From the NCBI GenBank assembly GCA_023487205.1, contig JAMDBT010000051.1, positions 1 to 64,000 on the forward strand: a stretch of 64,000 bases of DNA, given 5' to 3'. Position numbers and translations under genes: made by a program. Below, piece after piece: positions 35,879 to 45,488 of the stretch; within the stretch, counting starts at the first letter, position 1; the number at the start of each line of letters is the position of its first letter. The notes beneath the pieces are model-generated. The model did no database searches and was not told the origin of the DNA. It worked only from the letters and a program-made list of their open reading frames with translations. Origin of the DNA: Thermoplasmatota archaeon (GTDB lineage: Archaea > Thermoplasmatota > Thermoplasmata > Thermoplasmatales > Thermoplasmataceae).

Positions 35879-37486
35879 TTGAGCAAAAGCATTCTGGCGT
35901 GCGCGGAGATGGAAACGACCCAAGACCCTTATGTTGCGTTCCTGGCCGAAGTTCACGCAGGATTCATGAGCGGATCACTGAAGTCGAAGGACGATCTGCA
36001 GAAGCTCAAGATGGAACTCGCATCAAAGTATTCTCTGTCACGGATACCGTCGGACGTGGAAATATTGAACTGCCTCCCGGCAACTCCGGAGGAGAAGAAA
36101 CTGTTCAGGATCAAACGCACCCGCACTATCTCCGGGGTTGCAGTGGTAGCAGCGATGACTTCGCCTGAAGCATGTCCCCACGGAAAATGCATTTACTGTC
36201 CTGGCGGACCTGATATTAACTCGCCTCAGGCTTATACGGGCCATGAACCGGCAGCATTGCGTGGAAGAACCCACAATTATGACCCGTACAATCAGGTGTT
36301 TCACAGGCTTGCGCAGCTTGAGACAATCGGGCACGACGTGAGCAAGGTGGATCTCATCGTAATGGGCGGGACATTTACAGCGCGCACGGCTGAATATCAG
36401 AATGGATTCGTGAAGGGGTGCTTCGACGCCATGAACCGGTCACTTTCCGGAAGCCTCGACGAGTCCATGCATCTGAACGAGCATTCCGCCAGAAGGTGCG
36501 TCGGAATAACAGTTGAGACAAAACCGGACTGGTTCATGGAGAAGGATATTGACATTGCGCTTTCATATGGCACGACTAAGGTGGAGCTGGGAGCACAGAT
36601 CATTAATGACCGCATTTTGAAGCTAAACCACAGGGGGCATGGAATAGAAGAGATCAGAAAATCCACGCAACTTGCCCGCGATGCCGGGTTGAAGATAGTT
36701 TACCACCTGATGCCGGGAATGTACGGAGCAGAACCTGGAAATGATGTGGATAGTTTCAGGAAGGTCTGTGAGGACCAGGACTTCAGGCCGGACATGCTGA
36801 AAATCTACCCGACTCTTGTTGTGAAGGGGACCTCATTGTACCGGTTATGGAAGGCTGGCAGATACACCCCGCCAACCACGGACGAGGTAACATCACTGCT
36901 TACCGAGTTCATGAAGATGATTCCACCCTGGATGCGCATTCAGAGGGTGCAGAGGGACATTCCAGTTCCGTTTATTGTTGCGGGCTGCAAGAGAAGCGAC
37001 ATCAGGAACATCGTGGAGAGGAAAGCCAGGCTTACAGGAGTGAGAATTTCGGAAATCAGGGCCAGGGAGGTTGGAATCGATTCCATTTCACCCCAGGGAA
37101 ACCTGTCACGCGTAAGGCGCGACTTCGCTGCCGGCAATGGTCATGAGGTATTTCTCTCCGAAGAGGATCCTGAGGGGCATGTGGCTGGCTATTTGAGGCT
37201 CAGGAATCCTTCCCGGGGTCCCCATAGACCTGAAATGGAGGATTCGTCCATAGTGCGTGAAATCAAGGTCGTGGGAGAAGCTCTCCCAATCGGTGCGAAA
37301 CCTGAAGGTCAATGGCAGCACCGGGGAATCGGGAAAGACTTGATTGCATGGGCCGAGGAAATAAGCAGTGGGGAGTTTGATAAGAGAAGGTTGCTCATCA
37401 TAAGCGGCGTGGGCGTAAGGGACTACTTCCGCAAGCTGGGATACGAGAGGGTCGGACCGTACATGAGCAAGCTTCTATCAGGCTGA
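35879..37486 (+). CDS. elp3: Elp3-family tRNA uridine-modifying radical SAM/acetyltransferase
   Basis: The 535-residue protein joins a radical SAM domain with CPHGKCIYC (4Fe-4S Cys near residues 98-106) and a C-terminal GNAT acetyltransferase domain (QWQHRGIGKDLIAWAE). This is the archaeal Elp3, which makes the cm5U-type modification of tRNA wobble uridine. Start TTG at 35879 or ATG at 35909 (residue 11); no strong signal decides. Confidence 0.92.
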   Translation: MSKSILACAEMETTQDPYVAFLAEVHAGFMSGSLKSKDDLQKLKMELASKYSLSRIPSDVEILNCLPATPEEKKLFRIKRTRTISGVAVVAAMTSPEACPHGKCIYCPGGPDINSPQAYTGHEPAALRGRTHNYDPYNQVFHRLAQLETIGHDVSKVDLIVMGGTFTARTAEYQNGFVKGCFDAMNRSLSGSLDESMHLNEHSARRCVGITVETKPDWFMEKDIDIALSYGTTKVELGAQIINDRILKLNHRGHGIEEIRKSTQLARDAGLKIVYHLMPGMYGAEPGNDVDSFRKVCEDQDFRPDMLKIYPTLVVKGTSLYRLWKAGRYTPPTTDEVTSLLTEFMKMIPPWMRIQRVQRDIPVPFIVAGCKRSDIRNIVERKARLTGVRISEIRAREVGIDSISPQGNLSRVRRDFAAGNGHEVFLSEEDPEGHVAGYLRLRNPSRGPHRPEMEDSSIVREIKVVGEALPIGAKPEGQWQHRGIGKDLIAWAEEISSGEFDKRRLLIISGVGVRDYFRKLGYERVGPYMSKLLSG

Positions 37487-37534
37487 GAATTCTCGCTGCA
37501 AGGAACCCGCGTCAAGATTTATTCAACATGAGCA

Positions 37535-38023
37535 TTGGGGTCCGTGGTCATACCTTGCATCGTGATCGATCACAGAACCGCCGGGAAGTCTGTGAAAAGC
37601 CTGCTTGATTCCGGCTCCGAAGAACTCTTTGTCGTGGACCTGGATTCACTTAGATCAAGGAAACATAACTATGCCGTTTACACCAGTCTGGCCAAGTATT
37701 TCGATCTGACCGTGCTCAATTTTCCTTTAATGCTATTTGAGTTCATCGACACGATAATTGCCGGGGCCTCCAGAGTTGTGGTGCCGGAATATACCGGTGT
37801 GAAGGAGCTGGTGGATTTCCTTTCATATTCTGAAGGCACGGTCATCAACAACAAGGACCCCGAGGTAACGAAGCGGTTTTCTTCCCTTGGAGGGGATATG
37901 TTCCTTAGCGAAACTTTAGTAAGCGTTCCTTACAAAACCGTCTATTATTACGGGAACGGCAACTATCAGGACTACGTTAAGCTTGACGATTTTCCATTTG
38001 ACGCCATATCACGCTTCCTCTGA
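37535..38023 (+). CDS. HisA/HisF-like protein
   Basis: The 162-residue protein has FVVDLDSLRSRKHNYAVYTSL and GASRVVVPEYTG, which resemble the HisA/HisF-type TIM barrel proteins, but the length is only two-thirds of a full barrel. It could be a partial or diverged member of the archaeal HisA-like family linked to cofactor synthesis. TTG at 37535 or GTG at 37544 are both possible; a TATA-like box near 37517 favours the latter. It sits between elp3 and pyrD. Confidence 0.45.
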   Translation: MGSVVIPCIVIDHRTAGKSVKSLLDSGSEELFVVDLDSLRSRKHNYAVYTSLAKYFDLTVLNFPLMLFEFIDTIIAGASRVVVPEYTGVKELVDFLSYSEGTVINNKDPEVTKRFSSLGGDMFLSETLVSVPYKTVYYYGNGNYQDYVKLDDFPFDAISRFL

Positions 38024-38060
38024 CAAAAAAAATTTAGGCTGCAGATGATGTCTTTCGGCA

Positions 38061-38969
38061 TTGAATCTGTCCAGGCTTAACGTAAACCTCTGCGGGCTCT
38101 CTCTGGAAACTCCCTTCATCCTTGCCTCAGGGATTCTGGATCAGAACGGTTATACAATGCAGAGAATCCTGAAGGAGGGGGCTGCGGCCGTGGTCACGAA
38201 ATCCATCGGCATGGTCCCCCGAAACGGTTATGCTCCTCCCATAGTATTCCCCGGAGACGGATATCTCCTTAATGCAGTTGGATTGTCGAATCCCGGGATC
38301 GACAAGATAGGGACTGAAGTAAAGATAGCAAGCGAGGCAGGCAAGCCGATCATAGGAAGCATTTTTGGAAAGGATGCCGAGGAATTCTCCTTACTTGCCC
38401 GGAAAATGGAGTCTTACGGCTGCGCAGGGGTAGAACTCAACCTTTCCTGCCCCCACGTGAAGGGCTTTGGATCCGAGATCGGATCAGACCCTGATGCGGT
38501 GGAGGAGATTGTTGGAGACGTCAAGAAAAGCGTAAAGATTCCGGTGTTCGCTAAACTTAGCCCTAACGTTACCGACATAGTGGAAATCGCCAAGGCGGCT
38601 GATCGGGCGGATGCGCTGGTCCTCGTCAACACGCTCAGGGGAATGGCCATCGACATCTTCGCCAGGATGCCCGTCCTGAGCAACGCATACGGTGGGCTAT
38701 CCGGAAGAGCGATCAAGCCAGTGGGACTCAGGCTTGTATATGAAGTGAAGAAGGAGACTGGAAAGACAATAGTTGGCGTCGGAGGGATAAGCAGTGCCGC
38801 GGATGCCCTGGAATACGTAATGGCTGGTTCCAGCAGCGTGCAGATAGGAACCGCCGTTATGGAAAGTGGACGGGCCATATTCTCATCACTAAGCTCCGAG
38901 ATGATCTCTCTCATGAACAGAACTGGATTTGACAGAATCACCGATGCTGTAGGAGTTGCCGTTAAATGA
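38061..38969 (+). CDS. pyrD: Dihydroorotate dehydrogenase catalytic subunit (PyrD)
   Basis: The 302-residue FMN protein of class 1B: GVELNLSCPHVKGFG with the Ser/Cys base region, KLSPNVTDI, and GGISSAADALEYVMAGSSSVQIGT near the end. It oxidises dihydroorotate to orotate. TTG start. It overlaps pyrK by 4 bp (ATGA). Confidence 0.92.
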   Translation: MNLSRLNVNLCGLSLETPFILASGILDQNGYTMQRILKEGAAAVVTKSIGMVPRNGYAPPIVFPGDGYLLNAVGLSNPGIDKIGTEVKIASEAGKPIIGSIFGKDAEEFSLLARKMESYGCAGVELNLSCPHVKGFGSEIGSDPDAVEEIVGDVKKSVKIPVFAKLSPNVTDIVEIAKAADRADALVLVNTLRGMAIDIFARMPVLSNAYGGLSGRAIKPVGLRLVYEVKKETGKTIVGVGGISSAADALEYVMAGSSSVQIGTAVMESGRAIFSSLSSEMISLMNRTGFDRITDAVGVAVK

Positions 38970-39724
38970 TGGTGCGCGCCGAAGTGACAAGAGTTGCCGA
39001 AATCGCAAGCGGCGTGAAGAAGATCGACTTTGAGTGGGATGCAAAGGTTCTCCCCGGGCAGTTTCTCATGCTCTGGTATCCCGGATACGGGGAGATCCCC
39101 ATAAGTATTTCCCATATCGGGAATCCCAAGTCAATAACGGTCAAGGAATATGGAAACGTTTCAAAGCTGATCTGCAACATGGAGAAGGGTAACACAATTT
39201 ACTTCCGCGGACCTTACGGGAATCACTTCAACCCCAAGGGGAAGAAAATCCTCATTGTGGGGGGAGGATCCGGAATGGCTTCGCTCCATCCGCTCATCGG
39301 GCCAGGGGTATACGGGATTGTTGCCGGGAGAACCTCGCATGATCTGGTATTCCTCGATGAGTTTGACAGGGACAAGGTAACTGTTTCCACGGACGATGGC
39401 AGCATGGGTGTCAAGGGCAACGCTCTGGACGCGCTGAAATTACAAAAACTTGAGGAGTTCACTTCCATACACGTTTGCGGTCCGGAGATTATGATGTTCC
39501 GGATTATGGAGCATCTTGTGGGCAGGGACTTAAATGTTGAATTCTCCCTTGAAAGGACCATGAAGTGCGGCATAGGGATATGCGATTCCTGTTCAATCGA
39601 CGGAAAGCAGTTGTGCAGAGACGGCCCGGTGTTCCATATCTCGGAACTGTCTTTGATGAAGGAGTTTGGTGAGTCAAAACTTACTTCCGCGGGTGAAAGA
39701 GTTTTTACCAATGTGCATACGTGA
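38966..39724 (+). CDS. pyrK: Dihydroorotate dehydrogenase electron-transfer subunit (PyrK)
   Basis: The 252-residue partner has a ferredoxin-reductase-type FAD/NAD fold (IPISISHIGNP; ILIVGGGSGMASLHPL) and a C-terminal [2Fe-2S] site, KCGIGICDSCS...LC. It passes electrons from PyrD to NAD+ or another acceptor. Coupled to pyrD by overlap. Confidence 0.9.
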   Translation: MMVRAEVTRVAEIASGVKKIDFEWDAKVLPGQFLMLWYPGYGEIPISISHIGNPKSITVKEYGNVSKLICNMEKGNTIYFRGPYGNHFNPKGKKILIVGGGSGMASLHPLIGPGVYGIVAGRTSHDLVFLDEFDRDKVTVSTDDGSMGVKGNALDALKLQKLEEFTSIHVCGPEIMMFRIMEHLVGRDLNVEFSLERTMKCGIGICDSCSIDGKQLCRDGPVFHISELSLMKEFGESKLTSAGERVFTNVHT

Positions 39725-39762
39725 AAACGTATTTACCATAATCTGTTAAGGATCGGCAGGCA

Positions 39763-42369
39763 ATGAAAACCGATCTCTCTTTCAGGGAATGCTTCAAGTA
39801 CGTGAATTCAAGCGTAAAGAAAGGTGAGACTGGCAAGGTCTTCGTAATCACGGGCGAGCGTGGACACGGAAAGACAGAACTGGTTTCCCTTCTTGAAGAT
39901 TCCGCGAGGGAAAGCGGATTCCTGGTCTTCACCACTATCGCCAACCCTGGGAGGGAAGTTATCAGGTTTAGCGCTTTCAACAATATTCTGGACAAGATTA
40001 CCGGGAAAGTTGCATACAGAGACCCGCCCACCATTTCCGCGGAGTTCGAGAGACTTCTTTCCTCGGATAACCGTTACTTCCTGGCGTTTGAAAACATCCA
40101 TAACATGACCCAGCAGGGCTACGATCTCTTTTACTACATCATGCGCCTTGTTCCGGGTACACGATCTGTTCTGGTTGCAACGATTGGATACCAGGATACG
40201 TCTCAGTTCTGGCAGGAAGACTTCCTGAGCACGCTTTTCGGGGCTGAAGACGTTTTTGGAATTAGCATCGAAACCATAACGGTGGAAGACTTCGAGTTCC
40301 TTCTTGATGCGCGGGGCTACAGGCTTCCGGAGGACTTTGTCAAGGACCTCTACCGGATGACGAGTGATATTTCCCTACTCAAATACTCACTGATGTACTA
40401 TGAGGAAACCGGTCTCATCGGAAAGGATAAGATGGTCAATGACGCGCTGTACAGGTTCATAACGCTCCCCCCGACCATGGAGTCTTTTTTCAATAATATC
40501 GTAAACGGGCTTTCTCCCAATGGGTCCATGATATTGGCTATGCTTGTGTTGTCGGGCAGATCAATGCAGGTCGGAATGCTCGAGTCAGTGCTGGAAATTG
40601 CTGACCTTGAACTGCGTGAATCCCTGAAACGCCTTTGTGATAGCGGAATCCTGGAATTCGACGGTAACTCCGTGGAAATCGGGAGCCCTCAGTTCTATTA
40701 CGTGTACGTTCAGCACAGGAAGGATTCCGGTTACGGAGACCTCCTGAATCGCCTTTCGGTGACGGGCAAGATGGACAGCCTGCCCATCCTGACCCGCCTG
40801 AATCTTCTCGTGGAGACTGGCCAGATCGATCAACTGGGGTCGATACTTGTGGAGAAAGGATCAAGCCTGCCTAAGACTCTGTCAAATCCTGAGTCACTCC
40901 TGGATATCCTGAAAAAGACAGAGCCGAGACTGAAGGAACCTGCTGCCAGGAAAATAAGCAGGATGCTTGAATGCCAGTGCTATTACGATATGGGCTATTT
41001 TGACCAGGCAAGAGAGTGCTACGAGAACGGCAATTTCGCTGACATAGATCCGATCGGTCCCAGAATTAATCTGGCGAGAATATACCTGAATGAAGGGATG
41101 AAGGATCGGGCTTCGGAAATACTCAATACGCTTTCGTCTACACAGTCACTCCCGGTTGGCGAACAGGCTAAGGTTCAGAACGCTCTGGCGTCCCTGTATC
41201 TGGCAGAACACGAATTCGATAAGGCTAACATCACAGTTGAGAAGACGCTGAAGCTTGCACAAGAGTCTGGTCTGAGAGATGAACTGGCAGCTGCGAACTA
41301 CTCTAAGGCATCTTATCTGGTCGACGCGGGGAAGTATTCAGAAGCGCGAAAGTTCATGGAGGCCTGCCTGCAGATATCCCGGGAAATAGGGCTGAAGCAG
41401 TATGAGGTGAGATGCCTAAACTCACTGGCCATCATGAGCGACTACGGCGGGGATTTTGAGACAGCAATCTCCATGTACAGCGAGGCGACCAGGCAGTCCT
41501 ATATTCTCGGTGACATAAGGGCGCGCGGCATTTCCATATACAACCAGATGGAATTGTACGACATAATCGGTAAGCAGGACATAACTGAACGATACGTGGG
41601 TCCCCAGAAAAACCTGCTTAAGATAGTGCACGAATCACGTTTTGCATACAGGTTCTACAGGTTCCTGGCAAGACATTACGCAGAGAGTTTTCAGGCCGAT
41701 AAGGCCCTGGCAGAAATCGAGGAGGCAATCGCAGTTGCTGCCGAAATGGGCGATGATGAGTTCCTGGAAATAGCAAAAGGTTCCTGCGCACATTATAAGG
41801 TGCTCTCTGGAAAGGCGATCACTCCGGAAGAGGAAGCACTATTTGATAAGGAATTCAAGATCGTGGACGATTTCCTCCCCCTTTACTACAACTTTTCAGT
41901 ATTATATTTCAATTCCGTCGGCAAGAAGGACAGGATGGCAAAATGCGTTGACATCCTTAAGAACATGTCCAGCCAAATAGGTGACTTTTACGCTAACCTT
42001 GCGCATGCCATTTCCACAGAGTCTTATGCACTGATCAATAACGATCTGGAGGGCCTGGAAACTGCCATGAACTGGTCCCGGGATCTCGAATCTGACGTGG
42101 TGATGCCAACCGTGGTTCTCAAAGCGCTTGCGTTTGCCTATTATGTCTTAAAAAACGATAATGAAATGGCCGGGAAATATTTCGAATCCATTCAATCTAT
42201 GCTGCCAAAGGCGACACAGGTCTATAAGGTAGCTTCCACCATCATTATGGTAGGCGCATGCAAGAGAACGGGTAATAGCAGGTTTCCAATAGACATGTCT
42301 GTGCTCACCGACCCAGGTCTTCCCCCGCTGTTCAGAAGAATAATAGAGGCGGGATATGCACAGAATTGA
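39763..42369 (+). CDS. AAA ATPase with TPR repeats (STAND-like)
   Basis: The 868-residue protein has Walker A GERGHGKT (31-38), a Walker B-like AFENIH, a winged-helix segment near residues 230-310, and then at least eight TPR-like helical repeats to the end (YFDQARECYENG, AKVQNALASLYLAEHEFD). The layout matches STAND NTPases, signal-sensing switches that oligomerise on ligand. No output domain (HTH, kinase, protease) is attached, so partners must be supplied elsewhere. It might be a regulator or a defence sensor; neither can be shown. Confidence 0.75.
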   Translation: MKTDLSFRECFKYVNSSVKKGETGKVFVITGERGHGKTELVSLLEDSARESGFLVFTTIANPGREVIRFSAFNNILDKITGKVAYRDPPTISAEFERLLSSDNRYFLAFENIHNMTQQGYDLFYYIMRLVPGTRSVLVATIGYQDTSQFWQEDFLSTLFGAEDVFGISIETITVEDFEFLLDARGYRLPEDFVKDLYRMTSDISLLKYSLMYYEETGLIGKDKMVNDALYRFITLPPTMESFFNNIVNGLSPNGSMILAMLVLSGRSMQVGMLESVLEIADLELRESLKRLCDSGILEFDGNSVEIGSPQFYYVYVQHRKDSGYGDLLNRLSVTGKMDSLPILTRLNLLVETGQIDQLGSILVEKGSSLPKTLSNPESLLDILKKTEPRLKEPAARKISRMLECQCYYDMGYFDQARECYENGNFADIDPIGPRINLARIYLNEGMKDRASEILNTLSSTQSLPVGEQAKVQNALASLYLAEHEFDKANITVEKTLKLAQESGLRDELAAANYSKASYLVDAGKYSEARKFMEACLQISREIGLKQYEVRCLNSLAIMSDYGGDFETAISMYSEATRQSYILGDIRARGISIYNQMELYDIIGKQDITERYVGPQKNLLKIVHESRFAYRFYRFLARHYAESFQADKALAEIEEAIAVAAEMGDDEFLEIAKGSCAHYKVLSGKAITPEEEALFDKEFKIVDDFLPLYYNFSVLYFNSVGKKDRMAKCVDILKNMSSQIGDFYANLAHAISTESYALINNDLEGLETAMNWSRDLESDVVMPTVVLKALAFAYYVLKNDNEMAGKYFESIQSMLPKATQVYKVASTIIMVGACKRTGNSRFPIDMSVLTDPGLPPLFRRIIEAGYAQN

Positions 42370-42627
42370 GAGCAGTAATGGATTCACTTCCCTGTGCATT
42401 TTCAACGATTCCGGCATATGCCATTTGAACTCTGCATTTCCATCTCCGTGTGTCCCATGCTTCAATTTCGCCACTCCCGTGACTCCGGACGGTTCCCGAA
42501 CAAACAGGATGTTTACCATAGTGGATTTTGCGCTTCCGTCAGACAGGGTGGAGAGAATTATACCCGTTGGAACTGGAGTTCAGAAAACCCTGTGATGTTC
42601 AATAACAACAAGGCTATACCCGGTTCA

Positions 42628-42701
42628 GGGCTTGTGAGGTAGCCAGGATATCCTGTTGGCCTTCGGAGCCTATTACCCGGGTTCGAATCCCGGCAAGCCC
42701 G
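42628..42701 (+). tRNA. tRNA-Arg (anticodon TCG)
   Basis: A 74-nt cloverleaf: acceptor GGGCTTG/CAAGCCC, anticodon loop CTTCGGA giving UCG, T arm CCGGG/CCCGG with TTCGAAT, discriminator G. The anticodon stem TTGGC/GCCTA holds a U-U mismatch and the D stem (AGGT/TCCT) is also imperfect. No intron. Confidence 0.85.
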
Positions 42702-42824
42702 TACCGTTATGATCCCGTTGGGTGTTTGAGGAAGCAGTAAAATCGACAAGCTTTAGCTGTGGGATACACGGACTTCCCTCAACAAAATTCAGGATATCAC
42801 ACATTTGGATACCAAAGGAATTGA

Positions 42825-42834
42825 GTATAAATAT
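42825..42834 (+). promoter_or_regulatory. TATA-like box of the AbrB-PIN module
   Basis: gtataaatat is centred 28 nt before the ATG at 42857, so the message is leaderless and the short start of the antitoxin is the right one. Confidence 0.5.
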
Positions 42835-42856
42835 TGGTTATACACATAACGATAGA

Positions 42857-43111
42857 ATGGAACGAAAAATGAAAGTGGGTCCAAAAGGCCAGATTGTGAT
42901 CCCGAAAGAAATACGGGACAAGTTAGGCATGAAAGAATTTTCTGAAGTACTGGTAGATTTGAAAGGAGAACAAGTCGTTATAAGTAAGGCCGGTCCACAA
43001 TCAATATCATACACAGAATTCTTTGTCTCCACTTACGGAAGAAAGCTGAAACAAAAGGTGGACCTTGGCAAGATAATGGATGAAGAATACGAAAGAAACC
43101 TACTACGTTGA
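42857..43111 (+). CDS. AbrB/SpoVT-type antitoxin
   Basis: From the ATG at 42857 this is an 84-residue protein with the swapped-hairpin AbrB fold: MKVGPKGQIVIPKEIRDKLG, then EVLVDLKGEQVVI. The longer frame from 42722 has no family match and overlaps the tRNA area. It is followed, with overlap, by a PIN-domain toxin gene. The fold binds DNA as a dimer and probably represses its own promoter. Confidence 0.8.
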   Translation: MERKMKVGPKGQIVIPKEIRDKLGMKEFSEVLVDLKGEQVVISKAGPQSISYTEFFVSTYGRKLKQKVDLGKIMDEEYERNLLR

Positions 43112-43513
43112 TTCCAACGTTTTTCTCTATCCATTGTTGTACCAGGACTTGCCTGAGGCGGATGATTCTGTCGAAATACTCTCGTCGATTGAAAAAACGA
43201 CATCCATGCCCACACTGCCACGTTGACGTGGGACGAGGTCTCCTATGTATCCGGAAGGGTGTTAGGGAAAACCGATGCCATTGAAATTGGAAAGAAGTTG
43301 ATGAATTTTCCAAACTTGAGATTTATATCAGTGGATGAGGAGATAATGAGAAGGAGCCAGACCATAAGGGAGAGATATAACCTCAAACCCAGGGATTCTA
43401 TACATCTTTCATGCGCCCTCACAAGAAATATCGAGAAAATAATCAGCGACGACAAGGACTTTGATAACCAGAAAGAAATTGAACGGGTTCCGATTAAACG
43501 CCCTTCCAGTTGA
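43080..43513 (+). pseudogene. PIN-domain toxin gene with a frameshift
   Basis: The first frame starts at ATG 43080 (MKNTKETYYVDSNVFLYP, the first PIN Asp) and runs to TGA at 43224. The second continues from about 43216 as TLTWDEVSY, SVDEEIMRRSQ and ...LKPRDSIHLSCA...DDKDF, the rest of the domain including its other Asp positions. A single indel near 43205-43220 splits the gene. Either a real inactivated toxin, with the antitoxin left intact, or a sequencing error. The antitoxin end overlaps the toxin start by 32 bp. Confidence 0.7.
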
Positions 43514-43826
43514 TTATCAAGTTTAGCTACACAGGGGGACAAGGTTAGTTTACCGGCATAATCGAACCCCTCCGATTTCTCATCTCAATCAATTAGCCAC
43601 CCTAATCCGAGTTCTCGATCCCTTAGGTGGATAACCGGTGGTCTGCCGGTCAAAACCTGAGCTAAATGTACGGGCGCGATACCAATACAGTTCAAACCAG
43701 ACCAGTTCCGCAGGAACTTTTTGCCTGGATTTCCGCTGATTGAGCTTAAATTCCGCGGGATGGTGTGTAAAAATCAATCTCGGAAATATATAGGAAATCT
43801 TCACGGAATATTACATAACCAGGACA
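43514..43826. other. Gap without a recognised gene
   Basis: No supported frame, tRNA or hairpin was found in these 313 bases. Short frames here have no family match. The stretch near 43627-43672 has small inverted repeats (ccggtggtctgccgg) of unclear meaning. Confidence 0.4.
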
Positions 43827-45488
43827 CTACCTAATCTTATTCTTCAATTCCGCTTTCAGCGCCTTCCCAACTGGGTTCCTCGGTATGGAGTCTATCGTTT
43901 CCACTCGTTCAGGCCATTTGTATATGGCGACGTCATTTTCCTTCATCAGATCCTTGACGGTCTCGAGCGTCACTACCGCCCCATTCCTTGGTACAACGAA
44001 AAGGCATACTCTTTCCCCGAGCTTTTCGTCAGGCAAAGGTACCGCGGCAGCATCTGCAATCCTTGGATCCCTCTTCGCAATATCCTCGATCTCTGCGGAA
44101 CTTATGTTGAAACCCCCCCTTATGATTATGTCCTTCGCGCGATCAAAGAATGCTATTCTATTACTGTCAACTATGGTAAAAAGATCGCCTGTGTGGAAAA
44201 AGCCCTGGTCATCGTATGCGTTGTCTGTTAGTTCAGGCTGGTTATAATAGCTGGGAACCGTCATTGGACTTCGATAGCATAGCTCCCCCGTACTTCCAGG
44301 TTCGGAGAGGTCTTTGCCGGTGTTTAAGTCCACTATCCTAGTCTCAATTGGCTTGAAGAATGGCACGTCAGTCAATTTCCCTTCACCCGGCCAGGGAAAG
44401 CTTCTGGCTCTTTCCGCCAGGTCCTGGATGATCTCCTTCGTGGAGAAAAGCCCGGTTCCTTCATTCTGTCCCCAGACGTTGATGGATTCAATTCCCCACC
44501 TCTTCTTGAACTCCACAAACGTCCATGGAGGTGGTGGGGCCGACCCCTGCAGAAAGACCTTCGTAGCACTGAGATTGAACTTATCCACGTCTGGATGCTT
44601 CAGCATAGCCACTGCGACTGCGGGAACGGCCAGGGTAAAGTTCACCTTCTCGCCGATTAGTTGTCTAAAGTAGATGGTGGGATCAAATGGCTGGTGAAGA
44701 ACAAATGTCCCCGCTATCATTATCCACGGAACTATTCCCACCCCTATTCCGGTCATGTTGACCAGTGGCGCGGGATTCATCACGACATCTCCGTCCTTCA
44801 GAATGCCGCCCTTGTATTCCGGCCGATAGAAATACCTGAGAAACCCCCAGTTATTGTGGCTCATCGGGCATGCTTTGGGGTCCTTCTCTGTCCCCGATGT
44901 CCACTGAATGACAGCTATGTCATCACCAGTCAGTTCCCCTGTTCTGTCGTCTAAGTCTCCCCACACCTTATGGTTATTCATAGCTTCTCGCACATCTGCG
45001 AGCGAGACAATGTTCTTGACGGACGAGTTCTCCTTCGAAAGAGATTTCATCATGGCAAGGTGGTCAAATCCCTTAAACTCTGTAGAAATGTATAGCGGGC
45101 TCTTCGTGACTCCAAGCACCCTCTTGAGTTCATGAGTTCTCCACTGCACAGGCAATGGGGAGATTGTTGCTCCAGCTCTCCATACTGCAAGGTAAGTGAT
45201 TAACAATTCCGCAATGTTGGGGAGTTGGATAATTACAATGTCTCCCTTTGAAATGCCTAGGTCATGGAAGTACGATGCGAGACTGTCCACTTTCCGTTTC
45301 GCCTCAGAATAGCTTATTCTCTCAGGATTCAGCTTCACAAGGTCTGCCTTGTTAGGAGGATCCACAATCGCGGTTCTCTCCGGATTCCTCCTGGAGTTCT
45401 CCAGAAACATTCCAATGAGAGTCTTTCCGTCCCACCAACCATCCCTGCGATATCTTTCAGCCAGGTCCTTGCCGAAACCAGATGACAT
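43827..45488 (-). CDS. Acyl-CoA synthetase (AMP-binding)
   Basis: The 553-residue ANL enzyme has the AMP motif (AVIQWTSGTEKDPKACP), the second ATP motif (SINVWGQNEGTG) and the adenylate hinge (ALFTIVDSNRIAFFDRAKDIIIRGG). It resembles the cyclohexanecarboxylate/medium-chain CoA ligase branch. A TATA-like box at 45511-45519 gives a leaderless start. With the SDR next to it, a role in degradation of a carboxylic acid is possible (inference). Confidence 0.87.
   Translation of the reverse strand: MSSGFGKDLAERYRRDGWWDGKTLIGMFLENSRRNPERTAIVDPPNKADLVKLNPERISYSEAKRKVDSLASYFHDLGISKGDIVIIQLPNIAELLITYLAVWRAGATISPLPVQWRTHELKRVLGVTKSPLYISTEFKGFDHLAMMKSLSKENSSVKNIVSLADVREAMNNHKVWGDLDDRTGELTGDDIAVIQWTSGTEKDPKACPMSHNNWGFLRYFYRPEYKGGILKDGDVVMNPAPLVNMTGIGVGIVPWIMIAGTFVLHQPFDPTIYFRQLIGEKVNFTLAVPAVAVAMLKHPDVDKFNLSATKVFLQGSAPPPPWTFVEFKKRWGIESINVWGQNEGTGLFSTKEIIQDLAERARSFPWPGEGKLTDVPFFKPIETRIVDLNTGKDLSEPGSTGELCYRSPMTVPSYYNQPELTDNAYDDQGFFHTGDLFTIVDSNRIAFFDRAKDIIIRGGFNISSAEIEDIAKRDPRIADAAAVPLPDEKLGERVCLFVVPRNGAVVTLETVKDLMKENDVAIYKWPERVETIDSIPRNPVGKALKAELKNKIR

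Noticed and set aside
42370-42627. Short plus frame after the AAA/TPR gene
   Set aside because: The frame (ending MFTIVDFALPSD and onward) has no clear family match or signal; only a doubtful resemblance to a regulator start.
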